Positions 6,798 to 14,769 of a stretch of 41,934 bases of DNA are shown here, in pieces (position 1 is the first letter of the stretch; the number at the start of each line of letters is the position of its first letter). Under the pieces are notes generated by a model, which saw only the letters and a program-made list of their open reading frames with translations, made no database searches and was not told where the DNA came from. A program made the position numbers and the translations under genes. The stretch is from a virus: the IMG/VR virus record IMGVR_UViG_3300047409_000386, positions 1 to 41,934 of that record, one strand, 5' to 3'.

Positions 6798-7540
6798 AGA
6801 TCGTCGGCGTCCTGAGCTGGTATGCGGAATCGGCTGCGTGGCTGTCGACCGCGGTGGCGGGGTTCGGCCGGATCTGCGACACGATCGTCTGCTGCGACGG
6901 CGCCTACGCGCTGTATCCGCAGGGCCGCGCCCACTCGATGCCCGACCAGCGGGAAGCGATCCTCGCCGCAGCGGAGGCCGCAGGCTGCGGTTGTGTGATC
7001 CACCAGCCGCAAACGGTCTGGGCCGACAACGAGGTCGGGAAGAGAAACCACACGCTCGACCTCGTCCGTGCCGTCGCCACCGAAGGCGACGACTGGGTGG
7101 TGATCTTCGACGGCGACTACCAGATGATGCAGGCCTACCCCGACGTGGTTCGCCGGCGGCTCGAGGAAACCCACCTGAACGTCGCCACCTACACCATGCT
7201 CGACGGGAAAGACCTGATGGCGGACGACCAGTCGGCGTCGCTCGCCCAGCAGATCGACATCTCCACCGAGTGGGGTGTCCGCACCCGCGGAATCTTCCGG
7301 CTGCTCCCGAACCTCCGCTATGTCGGGAAGCACTGGAACGTTGTCGGTGACGACCCGGACGGGTGGCCGCTCACCCTGTTCGGCGACTTCAACAAGGAAG
7401 AGCCCGCGTTGCACCTTGAGAACGTCCTGGTCGTCTACCACCGGCGGGACTCGAGGGCGAAGATCCGCAACCAGGCTGCTGAGGACTACTACAAGCTCCG
7501 CGACAAGTTGGGGGCGGAAGCGGGGCGGGTTGCAGCGTGA
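6794..7540 (+). CDS. GT-A family glycosyltransferase
   Basis: This 248-residue protein starts at GTG 6794, overlapping the ThiG-like stop. The N-terminus KIVGVLSWYAES is a typical GT2-like opening. There is a first acidic patch, CCDGAYALYP, and the metal-binding D-x-D motif at Asp106-Asp108 (VVIFDGDYQMM). The C-terminal part contains acceptor-side features such as GVRTRGIFRLLP. It is expected to move a nucleotide-activated sugar to an acceptor. Phage glycosyltransferases near capsid genes are known to decorate virion proteins, and position here fits that, but the acceptor is not shown by sequence. Confidence 0.85.
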   Translation: MKIVGVLSWYAESAAWLSTAVAGFGRICDTIVCCDGAYALYPQGRAHSMPDQREAILAAAEAAGCGCVIHQPQTVWADNEVGKRNHTLDLVRAVATEGDDWVVIFDGDYQMMQAYPDVVRRRLEETHLNVATYTMLDGKDLMADDQSASLAQQIDISTEWGVRTRGIFRLLPNLRYVGKHWNVVGDDPDGWPLTLFGDFNKEEPALHLENVLVVYHRRDSRAKIRNQAAEDYYKLRDKLGAEAGRVAA

Positions 7541-7740
7541 AACGCCGCAAAGTCCGGTTGCACTTGGAGGGGAACGCGCCCAGCCTGGACGGGGTGCTGG
7601 TCGGCTGGCCGCGTTGGCACGCCGGCCACTACGTCGTCAAAACGCCCGCCCTGGTCGAGTCGGAGGAGCGCACCGTCTCTCTGGACGGCCGCGCCGTCTG
7701 GGTGCCGAAAGAACGCGTCCTGTTCTGCCAGGAGCTCTGA
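7537..7740 (+). CDS. Small conserved head-region protein
   Basis: This 67-residue beta-rich protein (HLEGNAPSLDGVLVGWPRW; KTPALVESEERTVSLDG; WVPKERVLFCQEL) resembles the short proteins often found just upstream of portal genes in actinobacteriophages. The GTG start overlaps the glycosyltransferase stop, and the portal begins five bases downstream. Function is unknown. Confidence 0.7.
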   Translation: MKRRKVRLHLEGNAPSLDGVLVGWPRWHAGHYVVKTPALVESEERTVSLDGRAVWVPKERVLFCQEL

Positions 7741-7745
7741 ACTAG

Positions 7746-8984
7746 GTGATCATCAAAACCCGGTATGGCGGCGACCTCGAGGTCCGCGACCTCTACTCGG
7801 GGATCAACACGGCACCGCCGACCTGGGCGCAACTGACCGGCTCCTCCTCTGGCGGTCGGGTGACGCTACCGGCCGCGTTCGGGCTCCCTGCCCTGGGCGC
7901 GGCCATGCGTCTCGTCGCCGGCACCATCGCGTCGCTGCGGCTCGCCGTCTACCACGGCCGGAAAGGCGACAAGACCGAGCAGCCGAACGACTGGCGGGCG
8001 CAGCTGCTCGAGGCGCCGACGATGGAGATGTCCGACTTCGACTGGTTGTGGGATGTCGCCATCTCGCTGGAGGCAACCGAGAACGCGCTGCTCGAGAAGG
8101 TCAAGTTCGGCAGCCGCGTCGTCGAGTTGCGGCCGATCCCGATGGACATGGCCCGCATCTACCGCGACATGCGAACCGGGCAGAAGGTGATCGAGATCAT
8201 CCAGAACGGCAAAACCGAGAAGCTGACCTCCGACCGGGTGCTGCACATCCGCGGCCAAACGATGGGCGCCGGCGCCGCCGGTGTGTCACGGATCTGGCAG
8301 CACCGCGACCCGGTCGGCGCGATGCTCGCCGCCCAGCGGTTCGAGGGCAAGTTCTTCCAGAACGACGCCCGCCCCGGTGTCGCGTTCATCTTCCCCGAAG
8401 GCGTCCGCCGCGAACAGGCGAGAGACTGGAAAACCGAGATTGAGCTCGAGTACGGCGGCGTCGACAACTCGTGGAAGCCGTTCGTCGCCGGCGGCGGCGT
8501 CCAGATCACCCCGATCCCCGTCAGCCTGCAGGACGCCCAGTTCGTTGAGGGGCGCCGCCTCTCGATCGAAGAGTGCGGCCGGATCATGGACGTCAGCCCG
8601 CTGCTGCTCGGCGCCCACGGCAACCGGACGGCCGACTTCCAACAGGCAGTCGACCACTTCCTCTCCATGCAGCTCAACCCCCGGCTGCGCAGGATCGAGC
8701 GGGCGCTGAAAGCCGACACCGACCTGTTCGGCGGCAGCAACCTCTACCCCGCGTTCGACATCAACGACCTCTCGTTCCTGAACCCGCTCACCCGAGCCCA
8801 GGTCGTCCACGAGAAAATCCAGGACGGCACCCTGCTCGTCGACGAGGCCCGCGCCGCCGAAGGGATGCCACCGCTGCCGCCGATCCCAGACGACTGGACG
8901 CAGGCGCCCGGCCAGATGCCGCAGATCACCCCCGTCGGTGGCGCCCCCAACCCCCTAGCCGATACCACAACCGCTCCGGCGTAA
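7746..8984 (+). CDS. Portal protein (HK97 family)
   Basis: This 412-residue protein shows the phage portal pattern: an N-terminal region entering with LPALGAAMRLVAGTIASLRL, a central stretch IPMDMARIYRDMRTGQKVIE and VLHIRGQTMGAG, then PFVAGGGVQITPIPVSLQDA and the conserved ECGRIMDVSPLLLG. The C-terminus is flexible and Pro-rich. It forms the dodecameric DNA gateway of the head. Start is GTG 7746. Confidence 0.93.
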   Translation: MIIKTRYGGDLEVRDLYSGINTAPPTWAQLTGSSSGGRVTLPAAFGLPALGAAMRLVAGTIASLRLAVYHGRKGDKTEQPNDWRAQLLEAPTMEMSDFDWLWDVAISLEATENALLEKVKFGSRVVELRPIPMDMARIYRDMRTGQKVIEIIQNGKTEKLTSDRVLHIRGQTMGAGAAGVSRIWQHRDPVGAMLAAQRFEGKFFQNDARPGVAFIFPEGVRREQARDWKTEIELEYGGVDNSWKPFVAGGGVQITPIPVSLQDAQFVEGRRLSIEECGRIMDVSPLLLGAHGNRTADFQQAVDHFLSMQLNPRLRRIERALKADTDLFGGSNLYPAFDINDLSFLNPLTRAQVVHEKIQDGTLLVDEARAAEGMPPLPPIPDDWTQAPGQMPQITPVGGAPNPLADTTTAPA

Positions 8985-8994
8985 GGAGAAGCCT

Positions 8995-9741
8995 ATGAGC
9001 ACCATCGAGAAGCCGGCCGTCGCGCCGGAGCTCCACCGTTCCGTCATCTTTCCGCTCGACCAGGTCGAATGGCGGGACGCCGGCGACCCCACCAAAGCCT
9101 CCGAGACCACCGTCCGCGGCCACGCCGCCGTCTTCAACCGCCCCTCCGAAGACCTCGGCGGATTCCGCGAGATGCTCGAGCCGGGCGCGTTCCGCGCCGC
9201 CCTCCGCAAACAACCCGACGTCCGGCTGCTCCTCAACCACGACCCCAACTATGTGCTCGCCCGCACCGGCAGCGGCACCCTCGACCTCCGCGAAGACAAA
9301 ACCGGCCTCCACGTCTTCGCCGCCGTCGACCGGCGCATCAGCTGGGTCGAAGACCTCCGCGTGTCGATGCAACGCGGCGACGTCGACCAGATGTCGTTCG
9401 CGTTCATGGTCGGCGACAACGGGGACGACTGGGCGGTCACCGACGACGGCACCGTCATGCGCACCATCCGCGCCGACGGCGTCAGCGACCTTTTCGACAC
9501 CAGCATCGTCACCTACCCCGCCTATACTCACACCGACGTCAACATGCGTTCGCTGCTCACACAAGCTGTCGAGCAGGGGCGCCTTCCGCGTTCGCTAGCC
9601 GGAACCGTGGCTGGGGACGCCCTCGACATCGCTCAGCGGAACCGTGCTGAGGGTGACGAATCCGGTTCGCATACGGGGCTGGATGAGAGGCGTAAGCGCC
9701 TGACTGTGCTCCAGACGAAAGCGGCGCAGTCGAAACGCTGA
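8995..9741 (+). CDS. Prohead maturation protease (HK97 U35 type)
   Basis: This 248-residue serine protease has a catalytic His82 in LLLNHDPNYVLAR and Ser134 in VDQMSFAFMVG. It opens with a VRGHAAVFNRPSED element typical of the family. AAGGAG precedes ATG 8995. It cleaves the capsid N-terminal delta/scaffold domain after assembly. The C-terminal ~45 residues are low-complexity with less biased codons. Confidence 0.92.
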   Translation: MSTIEKPAVAPELHRSVIFPLDQVEWRDAGDPTKASETTVRGHAAVFNRPSEDLGGFREMLEPGAFRAALRKQPDVRLLLNHDPNYVLARTGSGTLDLREDKTGLHVFAAVDRRISWVEDLRVSMQRGDVDQMSFAFMVGDNGDDWAVTDDGTVMRTIRADGVSDLFDTSIVTYPAYTHTDVNMRSLLTQAVEQGRLPRSLAGTVAGDALDIAQRNRAEGDESGSHTGLDERRKRLTVLQTKAAQSKR

Positions 9742-9760
9742 ACCCCAGGAGTTACTAGAC

Positions 9761-11101
9761 ATGAGCAAACTTGAGTCTGCGGTCGCCGCGTACAACGAGG
9801 CGACCCTGCGGATGACCGAGGTTGCCGACGAGATCGAAGCCCTCGACGAGAACAGCACCGACGAGGATCTCGACGCCCTCGAGAAGGACTTCGACGAGGC
9901 AAGGTCGGAGGTCGAGCGCACAGGGGCGGTCAAGGACCGCTACCAGCGGATCACCGACGCCCGCGACGCCAACCCGGTCATCCAGATTACCGACACAGCC
10001 GGCAACGGCGCCCCCCCGAACACGAAACTACCGGTGGCGCTCGCGTTCGGCGACGACGAGCCCGTCTACCGCCAGCACGGCGGCCCCGGCTTCTTCCACG
10101 ACATCCTCAAGGCCACCCTCGAGGCGGACAGTCGGGCAGCCGAACGGCTCGCCCAGCACCAGACCCAGATCGAAGAGCGCGACCTGACCACCACCGCCAC
10201 GGCGGGCGGCGGGTTCGTCCCGCCGATCTACATGGGCGAGCTGTTCGCGGACATCGCCCGGCCGGCACGCCCGTTCGCGGACGTGTTCCCATCACGGCCG
10301 CTACCCCCGTCGGGAATGGTCATCTCGATTCCGCGGATCACCACCGGCCCCTCCGTCGCGATCATGTCGTCGGAGAACTCGGCCGTCAACGAAGTGGATC
10401 TGGTCGAGACCACCCTGTCGGTCAACGTCCGCACCATCGCCGGCCAGCAGGACGTCTCACAGCAGCTCCTCGACCGCAGCGACCCGAGCATCGACAGCAT
10501 CGTGTTCGGCGACCTCCGCTCGAGCTACGACCAGACCCTCGACATCCAGATGCTCTCCGGCACCGGCTCCGGCGCCCTGCCGGGCATCCGCGGCGTCTCC
10601 GGCGTCAACACCGTCAGCTACACGTCGGGCACACCGACCGCAGCGGCGCTGCTGCCGAAACTCTACGACGCCGTCCAGAAAATCCACAACACCAGGTACG
10701 CCCCGCCAGACACGATCGTCATGCATCCCAGGCGGTCCGCCTGGCTCGCCTCACAGCTCTCGTCGACGTTCCCGCTGTTCCAGCAGGGGACGCTGACGCA
10801 GGCTGTCGGCACCCAGGACGCCGCCCTCCTCACGTCGTTCGCCGGGATGCGGGTCGTCCACGACCCGAGCATCGGCACCACCTACGGGGCCGGCACAAAC
10901 GAGGACGAAATCTACGTCCTCCGCGCCGCCGACCTCATCCTCTGGGAAGGGCCGCTCCAGGCCCGCGTGCTCCCAGAGGTGCTCTCCGGAACCCTGACCG
11001 TCCGCGTCCAGCTGTTCGGGTACGCAGCGTTCGCGTCCGGCAGGTACCCGGCCTCAATCACGATCATCAGCGGAACGGGCCTGGTCGCCCCGACCTTCTA
11101 G
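9761..11101 (+). CDS. Major capsid protein (HK97 fold)
   Basis: This 446-residue protein has an acidic N-terminal coiled-coil (VADEIEALDENSTDEDLDAL) that acts as internal scaffold and is removed by the protease. The capsid domain begins near residue 140 (TATAGGGFVPPIYMGELFAD). It contains LPGIRGVSGVN, PDTIVMHPRRSAWLASQ and the closing FGYAAFASGRYPASITIISG, all characteristic. An AGGAG site precedes ATG 9761. Confidence 0.94.
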   Translation: MSKLESAVAAYNEATLRMTEVADEIEALDENSTDEDLDALEKDFDEARSEVERTGAVKDRYQRITDARDANPVIQITDTAGNGAPPNTKLPVALAFGDDEPVYRQHGGPGFFHDILKATLEADSRAAERLAQHQTQIEERDLTTTATAGGGFVPPIYMGELFADIARPARPFADVFPSRPLPPSGMVISIPRITTGPSVAIMSSENSAVNEVDLVETTLSVNVRTIAGQQDVSQQLLDRSDPSIDSIVFGDLRSSYDQTLDIQMLSGTGSGALPGIRGVSGVNTVSYTSGTPTAAALLPKLYDAVQKIHNTRYAPPDTIVMHPRRSAWLASQLSSTFPLFQQGTLTQAVGTQDAALLTSFAGMRVVHDPSIGTTYGAGTNEDEIYVLRAADLILWEGPLQARVLPEVLSGTLTVRVQLFGYAAFASGRYPASITIISGTGLVAPTF

Positions 11102-11117
11102 GGGTGGTGAGCTAACC

Positions 11118-11537
11118 ATGGGGAAATTCGTACTCACCAACGCAAGCGTCGTCGTGAACAGCGTCGACCTCTCAGATCACGTCCAGTCCGTCACCGTCGA
11201 GACCACCCGAGACGACGTCGAGGTGACGGCGATGGGCGCCACCTACAAGTCGTACCTCGGCGGGCTCGGGGACGCCACCATCTCGGTGACGTTCTTCTCC
11301 GACTTCGCCGCCTCGTCGGTACACGCGACGCTGTCGCCGCTCAGCACGTCGAGCACCCCGTTCCCGGTGGTCGTCAAACCGAACAACACGACCACGTCAA
11401 CCACCAACCCATCGTTTTGGATTTCGGCATTGCTCTTTGGGTATACGCCGATTGATGGGTCTGTTGGCGACGCATCCACCATGGACATAGAGTTTCGCAA
11501 TGCGAGCCAGTTGGGGATGGTCGTCTCCACTGCCTAG
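11118..11537 (+). CDS. Candidate major tail (tube) protein
   Basis: This 139-residue beta-rich protein has VDLSDHVQSVTVETTRDDVE, VTAMGATYKSYLGG and ATISVTFFSDFAASSVHATL, a pattern seen in tail tube proteins of actinobacterial siphophages. No other tube candidate lies in the usual place between the gp10-like and chaperone genes, which supports the call. From about base 11395 the codon use becomes much less G/C-biased than upstream, next to the LAGLIDADG gene; this looks like a converted 3' end. Confidence 0.65.
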   Translation: MGKFVLTNASVVVNSVDLSDHVQSVTVETTRDDVEVTAMGATYKSYLGGLGDATISVTFFSDFAASSVHATLSPLSTSSTPFPVVVKPNNTTTSTTNPSFWISALLFGYTPIDGSVGDASTMDIEFRNASQLGMVVSTA

Positions 11538-11538
11538 C

Positions 11539-12081
11539 ATGAATCAAGCGGAACAACTTGCCCTGTGGGAGTCTCAGCAACGAGACTCCCACAGGACGTT
11601 TAACTTGCTCGATATCGTTCGCGCCGCTTGCACCATCGACTGCGAGGGCTATATCGGGATCACGATGCAGCGTCCCAACCCTCGCACTGAACCATCTCGT
11701 AGGGCTTTCCAGGTTATCCCGCTGGTCAAGGTGACCATGACCGATGTAACGATTCCTGTATGGCTAGCCGAGACCTTCGGTGGCTACTTGAGGGCTGATC
11801 CTCCTCGCAAACCTGGGCAAAGTGGGTATGCGTCGTGGATGGTTCAGCGAGAGAAGGCCGCGGCGTTTTGCAAGGTCATCGTGGATCAGTTGATGATCAA
11901 GCGGTCACAAGCTGAACTAGTGATGGCGTATTACGAAGATCCACGGGTAGCAGTACACGAGAGACGATGGAAGGGGCGCTTTATCGATCCGTGTGTGCTT
12001 GAGGCACGTCGTGAATATGTCACGGAGATAAAGCGCCTGAATCATCGAGGTGGGTTGGTCACAGAGAAAGGAAGATACTGA
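11539..12081 (+). CDS. LAGLIDADG-type homing endonuclease (single motif)
   Basis: This 180-residue protein has one LAGLIDADG-like helix plus first strand near residues 27-41 (IVRAACTIDCEGYIGI). It continues with strand segments (PLVKVTMTDVTIPVWLAETF, GYASWMVQREKAAAFCKVI) as in phage enzymes that act as dimers. Codon use is clearly less G/C-biased than its neighbours, a sign of transfer. The ATG at 11539 is two bases after the previous stop. A perfect hairpin covers codons 8-19, so initiation at TTG 11605, preceded by AGGA, is possible. It is free-standing, with no intron visible. Confidence 0.8.
   Translation: MNQAEQLALWESQQRDSHRTFNLLDIVRAACTIDCEGYIGITMQRPNPRTEPSRRAFQVIPLVKVTMTDVTIPVWLAETFGGYLRADPPRKPGQSGYASWMVQREKAAAFCKVIVDQLMIKRSQAELVMAYYEDPRVAVHERRWKGRFIDPCVLEARREYVTEIKRLNHRGGLVTEKGRY
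11562..11595 (+). terminator. Perfect 14-bp inverted repeat (hairpin) at start of LAGLIDADG gene
   Basis: CCTGTGGGAGTCTC at 11562-11575 is exactly complementary to 11582-11595, with a six-base loop AGCAAC. There is no run of T after it. It may terminate or process late mRNA after the tail-tube gene or limit endonuclease expression. If the endonuclease starts at TTG 11605, the hairpin is entirely intergenic. Confidence 0.55.
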
Positions 12082-12449
12082 TGGCAGATACAGACACGAA
12101 GACCGAACCGAAGGCGCCAGCCAAGAAGGGCGACGACGAGCTCGTCGCCCAGGGTGCTGTCGCCCCCGACGGGGATGCAGTAACGATCTCCCCGTCGGCG
12201 GACATGCCGCCGGACGAGCCGGGCCATAAGGGCGCGGAGATCAACGCCGGCGACACGCCGTTCGACCCGAACGCCGCCCGCCGCTACGAAGAGGGGCGCC
12301 GGCCGGGGATGCAGGACTCGGAGCGGCTGCAGCCCGCACACTGGGTGCAGCCCGCCGACCCGACCGTGGAGTTGGAGCAGAAGGTCGAAGACGCCAAGGC
12401 GGCGCTCGAAGCTGCCGAGGACGAGCTCGCCGAGGCGAAGAAAGCCTAG
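12081..12449 (+). CDS. Acidic structural or assembly protein, unknown
   Basis: This 122-residue protein starts at ATG 12081, overlapping the previous stop. It has a Lys/Asp-rich N-terminus, a Pro-containing middle (PSADMPPDEPGHKGAEI) and a C-terminal coiled coil (VEDAKAALEAAEDELAEAKK). It is likely a virion-associated or assembly protein by position. No family is recognised. Confidence 0.65.
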   Translation: MADTDTKTEPKAPAKKGDDELVAQGAVAPDGDAVTISPSADMPPDEPGHKGAEINAGDTPFDPNAARRYEEGRRPGMQDSERLQPAHWVQPADPTVELEQKVEDAKAALEAAEDELAEAKKA

Positions 12450-12464
12450 TGGGCGAGTTGGGCG

Positions 12465-12499
12465 GGGGGGACTCTCTGGGCACCCAGAGGATTCCCCCC
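12465..12499 (+). terminator. Hairpin between acidic protein and next gene
   Basis: G-rich 12465-12480 pairs with 12485-12499. The inner stem CTCTGG/CCAGAG is perfect, and an outer GGGGGG/CCCCCC clamp is separated by a small bulge. It lies directly after the TAG at 12449 and just upstream of the ATG at 12509. It could act as an attenuator or mRNA-processing element; there is no T run. Confidence 0.4.
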
Positions 12500-12508
12500 A
12501 CCCAACGC

Positions 12509-12688
12509 ATGATGAGCGACGAGGAGCGGGCGGGAAAGATCCGCGCCCTGCTCGAGGAGCGCCACGGGTACGAGCAGCGCGGCGACACCGTCGGCGTATC
12601 CGACGTGGACACGCAGCTACGCCTGCTCGGCGCTGAGGGCACCCCTAAGGCGCAGCGGGCGGCGAAACGGACAGATGACCCAACCTAA
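12509..12688 (+). CDS. Small charged protein, unknown
   Basis: This 59-residue protein begins MMSDEERAGKIRALLEERHG. I prefer ATG 12509 (or 12512) to the in-frame GTG at 12449, because the intervening stretch is occupied by a hairpin and has atypical composition. The product is helical and charged, with a basic C-terminus (AQRAAKRTDDPT). It overlaps the glycosyltransferase start. Function is unknown. Confidence 0.55.
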   Translation: MMSDEERAGKIRALLEERHGYEQRGDTVGVSDVDTQLRLLGAEGTPKAQRAAKRTDDPT

Positions 12689-13433
12689 ACTCGCCCAGTC
12701 GCCGGGGACGATCGCGCTCCCCACCAGCGAAATGGGGCGGTTCCTGCTGTTCACGATCTCCCTGTCGGGAACCAACCAGCCGGCCGGCTGCTACTTGAAT
12801 GCGACCGCGTCCGCGAGCGTGACCGAGAACGTCAACAACATTTTTCGCCAGCTCCGCGACGTCGACCAGTGGGTGTGGCTGATGGGCGACGACCACTGCT
12901 GGCCCAACGACACGCTGATGACGATGTTGCGGACGATGGACGACCACCCGGAGATCGACGTGCTCGTTCCGCTGGTCACGAAACGCAACCCGCCCTGGCA
13001 TCTGGTGTTGTTCGACGAGCTCGACGAGGTCGACGAGAACGACACGCCGATGTTCCGGCCGATCCAGTGGGAGACCGTTCCCTCCTCGGGTGTGTTCAAA
13101 GTGGACGCCGCGGGGTCGGCGGGGATGCTGTTGCGCCGCGAGGTGATCGAGACGGTGGAGGATCCGTGGTTTTACTCGACGATGGACGGCCACGGCCGCC
13201 AGGTCGTGTTGAACGAGGACGTCACCTTCTGCACCCGCATCCGCCACGACCACGGCTTCCGGCTGTACGCAACAGCCGACTGTGTCCTCGGCCACCTCGG
13301 CATCTTCAACGTGCGGCCGATGCACAACGGGGAACGGTGGGGGGCGCTGACGGAGTTCTCGACGATGGACGACAAGTTTCGGCATGTGTTCATGCCGGTC
13401 GAAGAGCCGGCGGGGTCGAGTAATGGCTGTTGA
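12675..13433 (+). CDS. Glycosyltransferase-like protein (GT-A fold)
   Basis: This 252-residue protein has the acidic metal site WLMGDDHCWP (Asp72, Asp73, His74) after a helical segment. It also has a donor-pocket-like IDVLVPLVTKRNPPW, and later DEDVTFCTRIR-like (NEDVTFCTRIRHDHGF) and CVLGHLGIF with the His expected of GT2-type enzymes. It sits among virion structural genes, so virion glycosylation is the natural guess. It may share a pathway with the enzymes at 5354-7540; the acceptor is unknown. Confidence 0.75.
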   Translation: MTQPKLAQSPGTIALPTSEMGRFLLFTISLSGTNQPAGCYLNATASASVTENVNNIFRQLRDVDQWVWLMGDDHCWPNDTLMTMLRTMDDHPEIDVLVPLVTKRNPPWHLVLFDELDEVDENDTPMFRPIQWETVPSSGVFKVDAAGSAGMLLRREVIETVEDPWFYSTMDGHGRQVVLNEDVTFCTRIRHDHGFRLYATADCVLGHLGIFNVRPMHNGERWGALTEFSTMDDKFRHVFMPVEEPAGSSNGC

Positions 13434-13611
13434 GATCGGCGGGCATCCGGCGCTCGAGCTCTGGCGTGACAGCGGCCCGCCCACTTTGATCACCGTTTGC
13501 GCTCACTGCGGCGAGATGCGGACGATCCTGTTCTTCCGCAAGGACCGCTGGTATTGCACGAAGTGTCGCGCCGAGGGTGCGGCACCCCCGAACCTGTACC
13601 CCGTCGCCTAG
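13423..13611 (+). CDS. Small zinc-ribbon protein
   Basis: This 62-residue protein has paired CxxC motifs, VCAHCGEM and YCTKCRAEG, about 22 residues apart, which form a zinc ribbon. ATG 13423 overlaps the glycosyltransferase 3' end. It may be an accessory factor for transcription or assembly; the sequence gives no specific role. Confidence 0.7.
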   Translation: MAVEIGGHPALELWRDSGPPTLITVCAHCGEMRTILFFRKDRWYCTKCRAEGAAPPNLYPVA

Positions 13612-13622
13612 GAGGCACAACG

Positions 13623-14057
13623 ATGGCCGAGCTCTTTCCGAATGAAGGGTTGGATCTGATCTACGCCGGCTACCCCAAGGGAGCCACGGGCCCGGCGAAC
13701 ACCTGGCTCGGACTGTTCAGCTCCTGGAGTGCTTCGACGGTGGCGGGGTCGGCGGCGGTGATCGCATCCTGGAACGAGTTCGCCGCCTCGGGCGCCTACG
13801 TCCGTCAGACGATCTCGTCCGCGTCCTGGGGCACCGTTGGCACCACCCAGTCGGGCCGGGGCTCGGGTGCGGCCCAGGTGACGTTCGCGACCGCGACCGC
13901 GGTGTGGGGGACGGCGAACGGGTTCATCGTCTGCTCGGGTGCAACCGCGGGGGCGGGGACCGTCTGGTACGGCGCCAACTTCGACGACACGACCGCCGTG
14001 GCGATCAACACGAACGATGTTATTCGCGTCACGCCCTCCTGGATTTACACCGGGTAG
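13623..14057 (+). CDS. Beta-rich virion protein (decoration/fibre type)
   Basis: This 144-residue protein follows a strong AGGAGG. It is a small beta-structured protein with WLGLFSSWS, SGAYVRQTISSASWG and NTNDVIRVTPSWIYTG. This overall plan (strand, loop, YVRQ-like strand, closing strands) resembles the product of 23833, which precedes a similar second gene. It is probably exposed on the virion. Confidence 0.6.
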   Translation: MAELFPNEGLDLIYAGYPKGATGPANTWLGLFSSWSASTVAGSAAVIASWNEFAASGAYVRQTISSASWGTVGTTQSGRGSGAAQVTFATATAVWGTANGFIVCSGATAGAGTVWYGANFDDTTAVAINTNDVIRVTPSWIYTG

Positions 14058-14759
14058 ATGCCGATAGCTGTCGATCAGGTGAACGTGGGCGAGTTCGCCC
14101 TGGACTCATCCGCTAGCACGATCGCGGTAACCACTAGTGCGACGGTGGCCTCCGGTGGTTTCATCGTTCTGTACTTCACCTGGGTTGGGCCGTCGGTAAC
14201 GCTCTCGTCGGTTTCCGGTGGCGGCCTCACCTGGACGATCGACAAGCAGGGCGAATCGACGGGTCTTGACCCGGACTGCGACGGGGCAATTGTGTCAGCG
14301 CCCGCCCCGGCCGGGTTGGCGAGCGGCACGACGATCACCGGGACGCTGTCTGCGGCCACGGTGGGGGGCTGCTCGGTGGCGGCAACGTCGTTCACGGGTG
14401 TCCTGACTCCTGGTTCGGTCGATACGACAGCAGGCCCGTCCGACTACACCACTACGGCGTGGACGGTCTCGATGACGACCAGCGGATCGGCTGTGTTGGT
14501 CGCCGGGGCGATGGACTTCCACACCTCGGACACGTCCACGATCACGTCTCCGTCTGTGGAGGCGCACGACTTTGGGGCCGCGGGCGGATTCGAGCAGACT
14601 GTCGGCTACCGGATCGAACCGGCGGCGGGCACGTACACAGTTGCGGGCACGTGGGCGGCATCGGCGACAGGTACCGCGCTCGGTGTCGCGTACAAAGCCG
14701 CGGTGAGCGCGGCCGCGAGTGCTCCCTTTACCCCTCACCGAATGCCACTAGGAGTCTAG
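14058..14759 (+). CDS. Beta-sandwich virion protein
   Basis: This 233-residue protein starts directly after the previous TAG. It is rich in Ser, Thr, Gly and Val with many alternating strands (IAVTTSATVASGGFIVLYFT; GTTITGTLSAATVGG). It resembles the N-terminal ~210 residues of the minor tail protein at 24205, with the same order of strand motifs and an aromatic, Gly-rich centre. It is likely a surface or adhesion domain. No catalytic motif is seen. Confidence 0.6.
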   Translation: MPIAVDQVNVGEFALDSSASTIAVTTSATVASGGFIVLYFTWVGPSVTLSSVSGGGLTWTIDKQGESTGLDPDCDGAIVSAPAPAGLASGTTITGTLSAATVGGCSVAATSFTGVLTPGSVDTTAGPSDYTTTAWTVSMTTSGSAVLVAGAMDFHTSDTSTITSPSVEAHDFGAAGGFEQTVGYRIEPAAGTYTVAGTWAASATGTALGVAYKAAVSAAASAPFTPHRMPLGV

Positions 14760-14769
14760 GAGGACACCA

